This document shows, one piece after another, positions 1 through 10,477 of a stretch of 64,000 nt of DNA. The translations under genes and the position numbers were made by a program. The stretch spans positions 30,264 through 94,263 of the forward strand of contig PCUV01000094.1 in the NCBI GenBank assembly GCA_002786915.1, in the 5' to 3' direction. Position 1 is the stretch's first letter. Each line of letters begins with the position of its first letter. The DNA is from Comamonadaceae bacterium CG12_big_fil_rev_8_21_14_0_65_59_15 (lineage in GTDB: Bacteria; Pseudomonadota; Gammaproteobacteria; Burkholderiales; Burkholderiaceae_C). The notes under the pieces are model-generated. The model was given only the letters and a program-made list of their open reading frames with translations, ran no database searches and was not told where the DNA came from.

Positions 1-1
1 A

Positions 2-211
2 CCGTGGACGCTGGTCGAAGCCAACGACAAAAACTTTGCCCGCGTCAAGATTTTGCGCACCCTGTGCCAGCGGCTTGAGGCCGCGCTGGCGGACAGCAAT
101 GCCCGCGCCAAAGCCATCCCCGCTGGCAAAAAATCCAAACCCCCCGCCCCAGCCAAAAAGCCACCCAAGCAGAACAAGACCAAGACGGCCAAGCCGGACA
201 AGCCGAAATAA
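2..211 (+). CDS. PPK2-family polyphosphate kinase/phosphotransferase, C-terminus (partial, 5' end outside window)
   Basis: Frame 2 reads PWTLVEANDKNFARVKILRTLCQRLEAAL..., typical of the PPK2 C-terminal segment, then a Lys/Pro/Ala-rich tail and TAA at 209-211. Missed by the ORF track because there is no internal start. Confidence 0.75.
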   Translation, partial: PWTLVEANDKNFARVKILRTLCQRLEAALADSNARAKAIPAGKKSKPPAPAKKPPKQNKTKTAKPDKPK

Positions 212-365
212 ATGCGCCAGTCTTGCTCACCTGCAAAGACTGGTCTCAGGTGTTTGTGATTGATCCCTCAGGTCAATACCCGATGCCAGCCGATGGCAAG
301 AAATGGTACTGTGCGGCGCAGCAGGCTACGTCTGGCGCTTGCCCCGTCCCCAAATCTGTTTACCC

Positions 366-2102
366 ATGCCAACGCCCCCGCGCCCCATCCTGATCGTTGA
401 AGACGAAACCATCGTCGCGCGCGATCTGCAAGGCCAGCTTGAGCTGCTGGGCTACACCGTAGCCGGGCTGGCGCACACCGGCGAGCAAGCCATTGTGCTG
501 GCAGCACAGTTGCAACCCGAGCTGGTGCTGATGGACATCCAGCTCGGCACCGGCATCGACGGCATCGCAGCGGCGCTGGCCATCCGCACACAGCGCGACG
601 TGCCAGTGGTTTTTTTAAGCGCTTTCGCCGCCGACGAAGTTTTGCAGCGCGCCCAACTGGCCGAGCCCTACGGTTACATTCTCAAACCGTTTTCAGAGCG
701 TGAACTGCAAACCGTGCTGAAAATGGCGTTTTTCAAGCAGCAAGCGCAACAGCGAGAGCGCGATCTGATCCACAGCAACCAGGCCATGCTGGACACGCTG
801 ACGTTTTATGACGAACTCACCGGCCTGCCCAATCGCCGCTGCCTGGTTGACAAGCTCGCGCAAGCAGTGGCGGCCAAAGCACAGTCCGGGCAACACGGCG
901 CGCTGATTTTTCTGGACCTGGACCACTTCAGACTCATCAACGACACACTGGGGCCGGGTTTTGGCGACCAACTGCTGCGCGCCGTGGCGCACCGGCTCAA
1001 CCAATGCGTACGCGAAGAAGACACGGTGGCGCATTTGGGCGGTGACGAGTTCATGGTGATGCTTGACACCCTGGGCACGGACAAGGCACTGGCCGCCAAC
1101 CGGGCCGAAGCCGTGGCAGACAAAATTTGCCACGCGCTAAGTCAGCCGTACAGCCTGAGCGGCCACGCTCACCGCAGCTCGGCCAGCGTGGGCATCGTCA
1201 TGTTTGACCAGTACGGCGCCAACACCGACGAGCTGCTCAAAATGGCCGACGCCGCCATGTACCAGGCCAAGTCTGCCGGGCGCAACGCGGTGCGCTTTTT
1301 TGACCCCGCCATGCAAGCACAAATGCAGGCGCGCAACGCGCTGGAATCCGACTTGCAACGCGGCTTGCAGGTGCAAGAATTTGTGCTGCACTACCAGTTG
1401 CAGGTCAACACCCAGGGCGAGCCCCTGGGTGTCGAGGCGCTGGTGCGCTGGCAACACCCCACGCGCGGGCTCGTGTCACCGGTGGAATTCATTGCTTTGG
1501 CCGAAGAAACCGGCCTGATCCTGACGCTAGGGCAATGGGTGCTCGACACCGCTTGTCAGCAACTGGTGCAATGGGCACAGCAGCCGCAACAGGCGCGCTG
1601 GGTCATGGCGGTGAATGTCAGCGCGCTGCAGTTTGCCCAGGACGACTTTGTGCAAGGCGTGGCACAGGCGATCAATTTGTCGGGCGCCAACCCGACGCGG
1701 CTCAAGCTGGAGCTGACCGAGTCGATGCTGCTCAACAACGTCGAAGAAGTCATCAGCAAGATGCACCAGCTCAAAACCATGGGCGTGAGCTTTTCGCTGG
1801 ACGACTTTGGCACCGGCTATTCGTCGCTGGCGTACCTTAAAAGGCTGCCGCTGGACCAGCTCAAGATCGACCAGTCGTTTGTGCGCGACTTGTTGACCGA
1901 CCCCGACGACGCCACGCTATGCCAAACCATTGTGTCGCTCGGGCACAACCTGGGCATGCACGTGATCGCCGAGGGCGTTGAAACCGAAGGCCACCGCGCG
2001 GCACTGGCCGCTATGGACTGCGACGCCTTTCAGGGCTACCTGTTCGCCCGCCCCCAGCCCGCTGACAAGCTGCTAAAAGTTACAGATCAAATGAACGAGT
2101 AA
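366..2102 (+). CDS. Response regulator receiver - GGDEF - EAL protein
   Basis: ILIVEDETIVARD receiver; HLGGDEFMVM; GVEALVRWQHP; DDFGTGYSSL. Start set at ATG 366 (MPTPPRPILIVEDE) rather than 303. Confidence 0.9.
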   Translation: MPTPPRPILIVEDETIVARDLQGQLELLGYTVAGLAHTGEQAIVLAAQLQPELVLMDIQLGTGIDGIAAALAIRTQRDVPVVFLSAFAADEVLQRAQLAEPYGYILKPFSERELQTVLKMAFFKQQAQQRERDLIHSNQAMLDTLTFYDELTGLPNRRCLVDKLAQAVAAKAQSGQHGALIFLDLDHFRLINDTLGPGFGDQLLRAVAHRLNQCVREEDTVAHLGGDEFMVMLDTLGTDKALAANRAEAVADKICHALSQPYSLSGHAHRSSASVGIVMFDQYGANTDELLKMADAAMYQAKSAGRNAVRFFDPAMQAQMQARNALESDLQRGLQVQEFVLHYQLQVNTQGEPLGVEALVRWQHPTRGLVSPVEFIALAEETGLILTLGQWVLDTACQQLVQWAQQPQQARWVMAVNVSALQFAQDDFVQGVAQAINLSGANPTRLKLELTESMLLNNVEEVISKMHQLKTMGVSFSLDDFGTGYSSLAYLKRLPLDQLKIDQSFVRDLLTDPDDATLCQTIVSLGHNLGMHVIAEGVETEGHRAALAAMDCDAFQGYLFARPQPADKLLKVTDQMNE

Positions 2103-2236
2103 AACTTAACTGTCACCTGGCCCCATGAACAAGACATTGCGCCGGAGACTTTAATGGCTGAACTGCGGCCACTCGATGAGGCTGCGATACGGTTGCCGCC
2201 CAAGTGACCAACCGGGCGACATGATATTGCTCTCAA

Positions 2237-2575
2237 TCACTGATTGATGAACCCTGCGCCGGCCCGGTGGGCATTGACATATTCGCGCAGCGCCGCGTTC
2301 ATTCTGCTCTGGTAGCGTTTGCCCGTGCCTCTGAAAAACTGCAGCACATCCGCATCCACACGTAAAGTGATTTGCTGTTTGTTCTCGCTGGGCAGCAGCA
2401 TGCCCGGCCGCGTCCACTGTACCGGCCCGGTCTGGCGCGGGATGTCGCTGTAGTCAATGGCCGCATCAGGCATGGCTGCAATCGCCCCCAAACGCCGCTG
2501 CTGTGCAACAGTTGCAACGGGTGGATGCGCTGGATCGAGTTTGAATTTAACCGTATTGTTTGCGCTCATATGCAT
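2237..2575 (-). CDS. brnA: BrnA-type antitoxin (RHH C-terminus)
   Basis: KQQITLRVDADVLQFFRGTGKRYQSRMNAALREYVNAHR; overlaps the end of the upstream BrnT-like ORF. Confidence 0.75.
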   Translation of the reverse strand: MHMSANNTVKFKLDPAHPPVATVAQQRRLGAIAAMPDAAIDYSDIPRQTGPVQWTRPGMLLPSENKQQITLRVDADVLQFFRGTGKRYQSRMNAALREYVNAHRAGAGFINQ

Positions 2576-2819
2576 CTGCCTTTCTTGCGGAGATCAACCG
2601 AATGGTGTCACCGTCTTGACCCCGAACCGTGTAAACGACCGCCAGCAGCGCAGCGCTGACCCGACCCACAGTTTTCCAGCGATCTTCACCATAATGCTCG
2701 CGACCATCAAATGTCTCGATTCGACAAGGATCCAGAAACACCTCGGCTGCATCCTCAAAACACACACCATGTTTGCCCTGATTGGTCTTGGCTTTCTGGC
2801 GATCCCACTCGAATTCCAT
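2547..2819 (-). CDS. brnT: BrnT-type toxin
   Basis: MEFEWDRQKAKTNQGKHGVCFEDAAEVFLDP...IRLISARKADAYERKQYG matches BrnT family style. Confidence 0.8.
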   Translation of the reverse strand: MEFEWDRQKAKTNQGKHGVCFEDAAEVFLDPCRIETFDGREHYGEDRWKTVGRVSAALLAVVYTVRGQDGDTIRLISARKADAYERKQYG

Positions 2820-2891
2820 CGCCTCAGTTTACTACGTTTGTAACTACAAACCAATTCTGGGCTAGCTGGGCTGCCATGAATAGGAATGGGC

Positions 2892-5810
2892 CTATGGCGC
2901 CAGCGTCACAGCAGGCGCTACGGTAAAGGTAACGGCAAATGCGGTGCCGGGGCCGGGCTCGATCTGTAGCGTGCCTTTGAGTTGTTGCGTCAGGTCCGCC
3001 ACCAGTTGCAGGCCCAGGGACTGGGTGCGCCGGGACTCAAAGTCGGCGCTCAGGCCCACGCCGTCGTCGCTCACGCGCAGGCACCACTGGCTGTTGGCGG
3101 CTTGGACGCCCACGGTATCCACGGCATCCACTGCGCCCACGCCATCCACGGCGTGCAAATCAATGCGTACCACGCCGCTGCGGCCTTCGGGAAAGCCGTG
3201 TTTCAGGCAGTTGCTGATCAGCTCGTTGAGCAGCAGGCCGCACGGCGTGGCCTGGTCCAAGCTAACCCGCACGCTGTCGAGCGCCAACTGCAGGCGCACC
3301 GAGGCGCTGCTTTGCGCCCGAAAAGCCTGGCCGGCGAGCTGCCCCAGGTAGGCCCCCAGGTCCACCCATGCAAAAGTGCCAGCGCGATACAGCGACTCGT
3401 GCAACAGCGCCATGGCGCGAATACGACCCTGCATCTCGGTCAGTACATGTCGCGTTTCGCCCTGACTGCTGCGCCCGGCCTCCAGCCGCAACAGGCTGCT
3501 GATCACCTGCAGGTTGTTCTTGACGCGGTGGTGTACTTCGTTGAGCAGCGCAATCTTGTCAGACAACGATGCCTGCAGCGCCTGCTCGGTGCGCTTACGC
3601 TCGGTAATGTCGTGCTGGAGCCCTACGTAGTGCAGTGTGTTGCCCACACCGCGCACCGGCGCCACCACCGCTTGGTCCACATACAGCTCGCCGCTCTTTT
3701 TTTTGTTGTGAAATTCGCCGCGCCATACTTCGCCTGCGGTCAGGCTGTGCCACAGGCTCTGGTACACCTCGGGCGGGGTCAGGCCGGACTTCAGCACGCG
3801 CGGGTTCTGGCCGTACAGCTCTTCGCGGCTATAACCGGTGCATTGCGTGGCAAAAGGGTTGGCGTACTCGATGTTGCCCGCCAGGTCGGTGACCACAATG
3901 CTCATCGGCGCCTGTTCCACAATGTACGACAAGGTACGCAGTTGGTCCTGGGCGAGCTTACGCTCCGTGATATCGGTAATGAAGCCATGCCACAGCACGG
4001 CGCCATCGGCCAGTGGCTCAGGCAGCGCGTTGCCAAACAACCAGCGCACCGTACCATCGTCAAACTTGACGCGATACTCCTGCTGCCAGGGTGTGAGGCT
4101 GCGCGCTGACTGCAAGATCGAGGCGCGCAGACAGTCAATGTCGTCGGGATGACAAGCGCTAAACGCGCCAGACGCGTCGGTTTTAACTTGCTCCGGGCTG
4201 TACCGGGAGAGCTGGCGTAAACCTTCACTGGCAAATGGAAAGCAGGAGCTGCCATCGGCGCGCAACAGGTACTGATAGACCATGCCGGGCACCTGGTTGG
4301 CAATTTTTTGCAGCCGGGCCAGTGCTTCGTCGCGCGAGCGCTGCGCTGCCACGCGCGCGGAGATGTCGTGCGCCACCGCCTGGGTGGCGCTCTGGCCTTC
4401 AAAGATGACGGCGTGGCCGGTGGCCTCCACGTCAATCACCGTACCGTCAAGCCTGATGAATTTCTCTTGCAGGGTCCCGCCATCGATGTTGTCTTGCTGG
4501 CTACGCCGGATGCGCTCAAACACCACTTGACGAGAGTCCGGATGGATGCGCTCCAGAATGGGCTGACCCAGCAAGTCTTGCGCGGAACTGGCGCCAAAGA
4601 GTTTGACCGTGGCCGGGTTCACATAAATGAATTTACCGTCGCGATGCACAAACATGGCGTCTGGTGTCCAGTCGATCAGAGTGCGATAGCGCGCCTCGCT
4701 CTCGGCCAGCGCAGCGTCGCGCTGACGCAGCGTGGCAAGCATTTGGTTAAAACCCTCAATCAACTGCCCCACTTCATCGGCTCTGTTCACAGCCAGAGGT
4801 GCCGGGAACGGGGCGTTGGGGTCAAACTTTTGCAGGGCGTTTGTGGCGACCTGCAGCGGCGCCAGTTGCCGGCGCAGCAGCCACCAGGTCAGCAAGCCGG
4901 CCAGCAGGGTCAGCACAGATGCAGCCACGGCCATGCGCTGCTGTAGCGCGTGGATGGGGGCAAAGGCTATCTGGGTCGGCAGGGTGATGGCAACGTACCA
5001 ACCGGCAGCGGGGATGTTTTTGGCTGAGACCAACACCTCGACGCCAAGGGGGTTGATAAAAACGTCGCTGCCCTCGTGCCCCTGCGCATAGCGATCCAGC
5101 GCGGGAATCACGCCGGGCGCAGGCAACGCGGCCATGATGCGGCTCGGGTTGGAGCTGGTCACGTTAAGTCGGTGCTGCGATGCCACCACATAATAGTTGC
5201 TTCGGTCTGGATCGTGGCGCCGGGCTACCCGATCCAGAAAATTGGGGCGGTTCAGGTTCACTACCCCGGCCAAAACACCCATCACGCCACCACTGGCCGC
5301 CCTGATGGGTACCGCCATGACCAAGCTCGGGTTCTGTGTGATTTTGCTTCGCGTCGGCTTGCCAACGGTGGCTTTGCCGTCTTTGAGCGGGCCAATGATG
5401 TAATCTCGCTCGCTGAAATTGGCACCCAAGCGCCCACTCTGCTTCGGAAAATCAGCCAGCACCGTGCCGTCCACGCCGGTGCTCGCTACACCCTGGTTGA
5501 ACAATTGCGCCAGCAGTGGGCGATGCTCCAAAAAAGCTTGCAGGTCGGCAGGACGCTGCAGCATGGCCGGGGTGATTTCGCTGGCAATGGTTGTCAGCGC
5601 CTGTAGCCGGTCGGCCACTTCATGATCAATTTCTTCGGCCAGCAAAGTCACGGTGGCGAACTGTTGTTCAGCCAGTGTCTGTTGCAGGTCGTCATGCAAC
5701 ATCCGGCTGACAAAAAAAGTCAGCGACCAGATGCTGACCAAAAAGACGCCCATGGTGAGCAGCGTGATGCGCGTCTTGAGCGATTTCGTTCCCAATGTGA
5801 GTTTCGTCAT
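2892..5810 (-). CDS. Membrane sensor histidine kinase: Cache-like domain, HAMP, several PAS, HisKA_2/HATPase
   Basis: N-terminal TM, extracytoplasmic region, HAMP-like PLQVATNALQKF, PAS repeats ending in DITERK, HHRVKNNLQVISSLLRLE typical of HisKA_2. Confidence 0.85.
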   Translation of the reverse strand: MTKLTLGTKSLKTRITLLTMGVFLVSIWSLTFFVSRMLHDDLQQTLAEQQFATVTLLAEEIDHEVADRLQALTTIASEITPAMLQRPADLQAFLEHRPLLAQLFNQGVASTGVDGTVLADFPKQSGRLGANFSERDYIIGPLKDGKATVGKPTRSKITQNPSLVMAVPIRAASGGVMGVLAGVVNLNRPNFLDRVARRHDPDRSNYYVVASQHRLNVTSSNPSRIMAALPAPGVIPALDRYAQGHEGSDVFINPLGVEVLVSAKNIPAAGWYVAITLPTQIAFAPIHALQQRMAVAASVLTLLAGLLTWWLLRRQLAPLQVATNALQKFDPNAPFPAPLAVNRADEVGQLIEGFNQMLATLRQRDAALAESEARYRTLIDWTPDAMFVHRDGKFIYVNPATVKLFGASSAQDLLGQPILERIHPDSRQVVFERIRRSQQDNIDGGTLQEKFIRLDGTVIDVEATGHAVIFEGQSATQAVAHDISARVAAQRSRDEALARLQKIANQVPGMVYQYLLRADGSSCFPFASEGLRQLSRYSPEQVKTDASGAFSACHPDDIDCLRASILQSARSLTPWQQEYRVKFDDGTVRWLFGNALPEPLADGAVLWHGFITDITERKLAQDQLRTLSYIVEQAPMSIVVTDLAGNIEYANPFATQCTGYSREELYGQNPRVLKSGLTPPEVYQSLWHSLTAGEVWRGEFHNKKKSGELYVDQAVVAPVRGVGNTLHYVGLQHDITERKRTEQALQASLSDKIALLNEVHHRVKNNLQVISSLLRLEAGRSSQGETRHVLTEMQGRIRAMALLHESLYRAGTFAWVDLGAYLGQLAGQAFRAQSSASVRLQLALDSVRVSLDQATPCGLLLNELISNCLKHGFPEGRSGVVRIDLHAVDGVGAVDAVDTVGVQAANSQWCLRVSDDGVGLSADFESRRTQSLGLQLVADLTQQLKGTLQIEPGPGTAFAVTFTVAPAVTLAP

Positions 5811-5830
5811 CGGCGGGTGCTGCTCAGTTT

Positions 5831-5891
5831 GATGAAAATAATGATAGCTGTCTAGGCTTGAAAGACGTGGGCCAATGCCTGTTTTATCTTA
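5831..5891 (-). repeat. Copy A of a ~55-bp imperfectly palindromic interspersed repeat (intergenic)
   Basis: Core TGATAGCTGTCTAGGCTTGAAAGACGTGGGCCAATGCCTGTTTTAT aligns by eye with copies at 36059, 53922 and 60715. Confidence 0.55.
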
Positions 5892-6057
5892 ACAAATCGC
5901 AAGAGATGGTGGTTAGGGACTGGGATCAGGATAAATTTGTTCTCAGGTTTTGCCGATGCCGCATTGGGGTATTGACCTGATGTTGCAGGGGCACCAAAGT
6001 GCCTACAGTGCCACCCATGCGAATCGATCTTTTGCAAATTAACGTTGGGTGGCGTGC

Positions 6058-6444
6058 ATGACACTCAACATCCTGCTGGTTGACGACAACCTCACTTTTT
6101 TGGCCTCGGTCAAACATTTGCTGACCCTGCAGCCGCACACCCGCATCGTGGCTGAGGCGCACAACGGTGCGCAGGCGCTAGCGCTGGCGCAGCAACACCA
6201 GCCCGACCTGGTGCTGCTTGACATCGTGATGCCGGGCATGAGCGGGCTGGAGGTAGCCAAAACCCTGCAAACCTGGCCCAACCCGCCCAAGGTGCTGTTT
6301 TTGACCCTGCACGACAATGACTCGTACCGTAGCGCGGCCAAGGCGTTGGGCGCACTGGGGTTGGTGGGTAAAGCCAACTTTGTCTCAGAGTTGCTGCCCA
6401 TCATCACCCAACTGAGCCAGGACTGCCCGGAGGACGCGTCATGA
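6058..6444 (+). CDS. Response regulator (receiver domain)
   Basis: [20 protein letters not shown]...[17 protein letters not shown]...[12 protein letters not shown]. Stop overlaps next start. Confidence 0.85.
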   Translation: MTLNILLVDDNLTFLASVKHLLTLQPHTRIVAEAHNGAQALALAQQHQPDLVLLDIVMPGMSGLEVAKTLQTWPNPPKVLFLTLHDNDSYRSAAKALGALGLVGKANFVSELLPIITQLSQDCPEDAS

Positions 6445-7595
6445 CCAGCTTTATCCCAGCGCGCAAGCAAAAATACTATCCAGCGGCCTTGGGTGCTGCG
6501 GGTGCAGCTTCTGTTTTAGTAGCATGTGGGCTGGGTACCGTGCCCCTTGGGCTGGCCATTGTGCTGCTGCTGGCGGGCCTGCTGCTGGGCAAAAAGATCA
6601 ACCAGCGCCAGGCTGACTTGCAGCAGGCCGTGGCTGACTTCATGGCCGGCCAGGCAGACTTTGGCGCACAAGTCACGCCGGTCTGGGGCAACCACATCGA
6701 GTCGTCACGCGAGCAAATGGCATCTGCCATCAACTCGCTGACCGAGCGCTTTGGCGGCATTGTTGACAAGCTTGACACCACCCTGCGCACCGCCACACAG
6801 GCCACCGACAGCGTGGAAGGCGGCGGCACGGATCTGGTCGCGGTTTTTGACAAGAGCGAAAAAGACCTCAAGGCGCTGATCACCGTGCAACAGGCGTCCA
6901 TGGCCAACATGGAATCCATGCTGACCAAAGTGCAGGGGCTGGACCGCTTTATTGCAGAGTTGCAAGACATGGCCTCTGACGTGGCACGCATTGCCCAGCA
7001 AACCAATTTGCTGGCCCTGAACGCGGCCATAGAAGCCGCCAGGGCGGGCGAGCTAGGACGTGGCTTTGCCGTGGTGGCCAAAGAATTCCGCATGCTGTCC
7101 AACCAGTCGGGCCAGTCGGGCAAAAAAATTGCCGAAACCGTCAAGGTCATCAGCGCCGCCATTGTTGACACTTGCACCACGGTGCGCGAATCAGTGCTGG
7201 CTGAAGACCAGTCGCTGGAAGCCGCGCACACCACCATTGACCAGGTGATGGCCGATTTTCGCAACATCACCGAAGCGTTTCAGCAGTCCAGCGACCTGCT
7301 GCAAAGTGAGAGCATGAGCATCCAGTCTGAAGTGAACCAGGCGCTGGTTCAAATGCAGTTTCAGGATCGTGTCAGTCAGATCATGACGCAGGTTGTCACC
7401 AACATCGAACGCCTGCCCACCATCTTGCAAGAGCAGCAACAGCACTACGCACAAACCGGTGCGCTGGTGGCACACGACCCCCAAGACATGCTCGACGAGA
7501 TGAAAAAGTCTTACGTGATGGCCGACCAGCACGTGATCCATGAAGGCGGAAAAGTGGTGGCAAGCAGTGGCGCAACGGATATCAGCTTTTTTTAG
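6441..7595 (+). CDS. Methyl-accepting chemotaxis protein with TM hairpin and no obvious periplasmic ligand domain
   Basis: [35 protein letters not shown] signalling tip; closely spaced N-terminal hydrophobic segments. Confidence 0.88.
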   Translation: MTSFIPARKQKYYPAALGAAGAASVLVACGLGTVPLGLAIVLLLAGLLLGKKINQRQADLQQAVADFMAGQADFGAQVTPVWGNHIESSREQMASAINSLTERFGGIVDKLDTTLRTATQATDSVEGGGTDLVAVFDKSEKDLKALITVQQASMANMESMLTKVQGLDRFIAELQDMASDVARIAQQTNLLALNAAIEAARAGELGRGFAVVAKEFRMLSNQSGQSGKKIAETVKVISAAIVDTCTTVRESVLAEDQSLEAAHTTIDQVMADFRNITEAFQQSSDLLQSESMSIQSEVNQALVQMQFQDRVSQIMTQVVTNIERLPTILQEQQQHYAQTGALVAHDPQDMLDEMKKSYVMADQHVIHEGGKVVASSGATDISFF

Positions 7596-7605
7596 AGGAT
7601 AAGAC

Positions 7606-7974
7606 ATGGCCAAACTGATCATGATTGTGGACGACTCAGCGTCAATGCGGCGCGTCGTAGGCATCTCACTCAAAGGCGCTGGGTACGACGTCATCGAAGG
7701 CTGCGACGGCAAAGACGCCCTGTCCAAGCTGACCGGGCAAAAAGTGCACCTGATCATCAGCGACGTGAACATGCCCATCATGGACGGCATTGCGTTTTTG
7801 AAAGCCGTCAAGCAAATGCCGGCCTACAAGTTCACGCCGGTCATCATGCTCACCACCGAGTCGGCGGAAGAAAAAAAGCGCGAGGGCCAGGCAGCCGGTG
7901 CGCGCGCCTGGGTGGTGAAACCTTTTCAACCTGAACAACTTGTGAACGCCGTACAACGGCTGTGCCTGCCATGA
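7606..7974 (+). CDS. cheY: CheY-like response regulator
   Basis: MIVDDSASMRRVVGISLKGAGYDV...ISDVNMPIMDGIAFL...VVKPFQPEQLVNAV. Confidence 0.9.
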   Translation: MAKLIMIVDDSASMRRVVGISLKGAGYDVIEGCDGKDALSKLTGQKVHLIISDVNMPIMDGIAFLKAVKQMPAYKFTPVIMLTTESAEEKKREGQAAGARAWVVKPFQPEQLVNAVQRLCLP

Positions 7975-8273
7975 GCCAAAACACTTTAAAAATTGAAGGC
8001 GAGCTCACCATCTTTCGTGCCATGGAGCTCAAGCCTGCCTTGCTGGCTACCCCGCCGGTGGATGAAATTGACCTCTCTGGTGTGACCGACCTTGACACCG
8101 CCGGCGTGCAACTGCTGATGCTGGCCAAAAAAACCGCATTGGCGCAGCAGCGCGACGTCAAGCTCACAGGCCATAGCCCGGCCGTGCTGGATGTGTTTGA
8201 GCTGCTCAACGTGGCAGGCTACTTTGGCGACCATCTGGTGATGGATTCGGCCAAAAACAATTCAAGGAGCTGA
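7971..8273 (+). CDS. STAS-domain protein
   Basis: TLKIEGELTIFRAMELKPALL...EIDLSGVTDLDTAGVQLLMLAKK; ATGA overlap with cheY stop. Confidence 0.8.
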   Translation: MSQNTLKIEGELTIFRAMELKPALLATPPVDEIDLSGVTDLDTAGVQLLMLAKKTALAQQRDVKLTGHSPAVLDVFELLNVAGYFGDHLVMDSAKNNSRS

Positions 8274-8274
8274 C

Positions 8275-10449
8275 ATGGAAATGGACGACGCACTAGAGAC
8301 ATTCATTGTTGAATGTCGGGAGCTGCTCGATGACATGGAAACCGCGTTGTTGGGCGTGGAAGCAGCGGACGACAAAACCGAGATGATCAACGCCATCTTT
8401 CGCGCCGCGCACACCATCAAGGGATCCAGCGGGCTGTTCAGCCTGGACCATGTGGTGGCCTTTACCCACGTAGTGGAAAGCGTGCTCGACAAGGTGCGCG
8501 GCGGCAAGCTGGCGCTGGCTGACAAGCTGGTGGTATTGCTGCTGGCGTGCAACGACCACATTGGCAAACTGGTGGACGGCGTGGCGGCGGGTGAACACGC
8601 CGGTACGCCCGAGCTGCTGGCAGCGGGAGAACCGCTGGTGGCGCAATTGCGCGCTTACCTGGATGTTCCCAAAGATCAAGCCAATGCCAATGCTGGTGCA
8701 CGCCGCGTACCCACCGCCGACACCGAGCAGGTGCAGCGCATCAACGCCGACACGGTCAACGCAGACCACTGGCACATTTCGGTGCGCTTTGCCCCCGACG
8801 TGTTGCGCAACGGCATGGACCCGCTGTCGTTCATACGCTACCTGGGCACCATGGGCAAGATCAAGGCGATTGAAACCGTAGCAGATGCCCTGCCCGACGC
8901 CGACGCCATGGACCCCGAGCTGTGCTACCTGGGCTTTGAGATGGCCTTTCAGACCCGGGTGGACAAAGCGGCGATTGAAAAAGTATTTGAATTTGTGCGC
9001 GACGACAGCCGCCTGGTGATCTTGCCCCCGCACAGCCGTATGTCAGAGTACGTCAGCCTGATCAGCATGCAGCCGGGCGAACTGACACGCCTGGGCGACA
9101 TGCTGGTGCGCTGCGGCACGCTCACACCCAACGAGCTCGACATGGCGCTGGACAAGCAAGCCGACACGCCCGCCAAGCCGATTGGCACCATTCTGGTGGA
9201 ACAGGGCTCGGTTCGGCCCGAGGTGGTTGAAGCGGCCTTGACCAAACAAAAGCTGGTCAAGGAAACCGCAGCCACTGAAAGCAAATCCATCCGTGTGGAT
9301 GCCGACAAGCTCGACAGCCTGATCAACCTGGTGGGCGAGCTGATCATTGCCGGGGCCAGCGTGAACCTGATCGCGCACCGCTCCAAAGTGATCGAGCTGA
9401 CCGAATCCACCTCCAAGCTGGCCACACTGGTTGAAGAAGTGCGCGACAGCGCCCTGCAACTGCGCATGGTGCGCATTGGCGCCACGTTTAACCGCTTTCA
9501 GCGCGTGGTGCACGACGTGTCGCGCGACCTGGGCAAAGACATTGCCTTGCAGATTGACGGCGAAGACACCGAGCTGGACAAAACCGTGGTGGAAAAAATT
9601 GGCGACCCGCTGATGCACCTGGTGCGCAATTGCATGGACCACGGCATTGAAAGTGCCGAGCTGCGCCAGCAGCGCGGCAAGCCGGTACAAGGCATGGTCA
9701 AGCTCAACGCTTTTCACGACAGCGGCTCAATCGTCATCACGGTCGAAGACGACGGCGGCGGCCTTAAAAAAGACCGTATCCTGGCCAAGGCGGTGGAGCG
9801 TGGTCTGGTCGAGGCCGGCCACCACCTGAGCGATGCCGACATTTACGGCCTGGTGTTCGAGCCCGGTTTTTCTACCGCAGAGAAGGTCACCAACCTGTCG
9901 GGCCGCGGTGTCGGGCTGGACGTGGTCAAGCGCAACATTACCGCGCTGCGCGGCACGGTGGGCATCACCAGCAACGAGGGCGTGGGCACCAAGGTGTCGA
10001 TCCGTCTGCCGCTCACGCTGGCCATCATCGACGGCTTTTTGGTCGGCATTGACAAAGCCGTGTATGCCATTCCGCTGGACATGATCGAAGAGTGCGTGGC
10101 CTACAGCGCCGAGCCAGGCCACGACTACACCAACCTGCGCGGCGAGGTGTTGCCCTTTATTCGCCTGCGTGAGCTGTTTTCGGTACCAGGCAAACCGGCC
10201 AAGGGCGAAAACATTGTGGTGCTCAAACACGCCGGGCAAAAGGCCGGGCTGGTGGTGGACACCCTGCTGGGCGAGTTTCAGACCGTCATCAAACCGCTGG
10301 GCCAGATGTTTGCGCAAAGCCGCTGCATCAGTGGTTCCACCATTTTGGGCAGTGGCGACGTGGCGTTGATTCTGGACGTGCCGCAACTGGTGCGCCAGGC
10401 GATGGAAAAAGGTAGCCAAGTAGGGCAAGAACACGCGGTATTGAATTGA
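8275..10449 (+). CDS. cheA: Chemotaxis histidine kinase CheA with internal MshEN/GspE-N-like tandem motif
   Basis: HPt [11 protein letters not shown]; dimerisation [20 protein letters not shown]; HATPase [24 protein letters not shown]; CheW-like C-terminus. Confidence 0.93.
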   Translation: MEMDDALETFIVECRELLDDMETALLGVEAADDKTEMINAIFRAAHTIKGSSGLFSLDHVVAFTHVVESVLDKVRGGKLALADKLVVLLLACNDHIGKLVDGVAAGEHAGTPELLAAGEPLVAQLRAYLDVPKDQANANAGARRVPTADTEQVQRINADTVNADHWHISVRFAPDVLRNGMDPLSFIRYLGTMGKIKAIETVADALPDADAMDPELCYLGFEMAFQTRVDKAAIEKVFEFVRDDSRLVILPPHSRMSEYVSLISMQPGELTRLGDMLVRCGTLTPNELDMALDKQADTPAKPIGTILVEQGSVRPEVVEAALTKQKLVKETAATESKSIRVDADKLDSLINLVGELIIAGASVNLIAHRSKVIELTESTSKLATLVEEVRDSALQLRMVRIGATFNRFQRVVHDVSRDLGKDIALQIDGEDTELDKTVVEKIGDPLMHLVRNCMDHGIESAELRQQRGKPVQGMVKLNAFHDSGSIVITVEDDGGGLKKDRILAKAVERGLVEAGHHLSDADIYGLVFEPGFSTAEKVTNLSGRGVGLDVVKRNITALRGTVGITSNEGVGTKVSIRLPLTLAIIDGFLVGIDKAVYAIPLDMIEECVAYSAEPGHDYTNLRGEVLPFIRLRELFSVPGKPAKGENIVVLKHAGQKAGLVVDTLLGEFQTVIKPLGQMFAQSRCISGSTILGSGDVALILDVPQLVRQAMEKGSQVGQEHAVLN

Positions 10450-10477
10450 AACTGTTTTTTTAAAAAGGGGTAACGAC

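Noticed and set aside
2982-4109. 375-aa plus-strand ORF
   Set aside because: Antisense to the Cache/PAS kinase; His/Gln/Ala-rich shadow translation.
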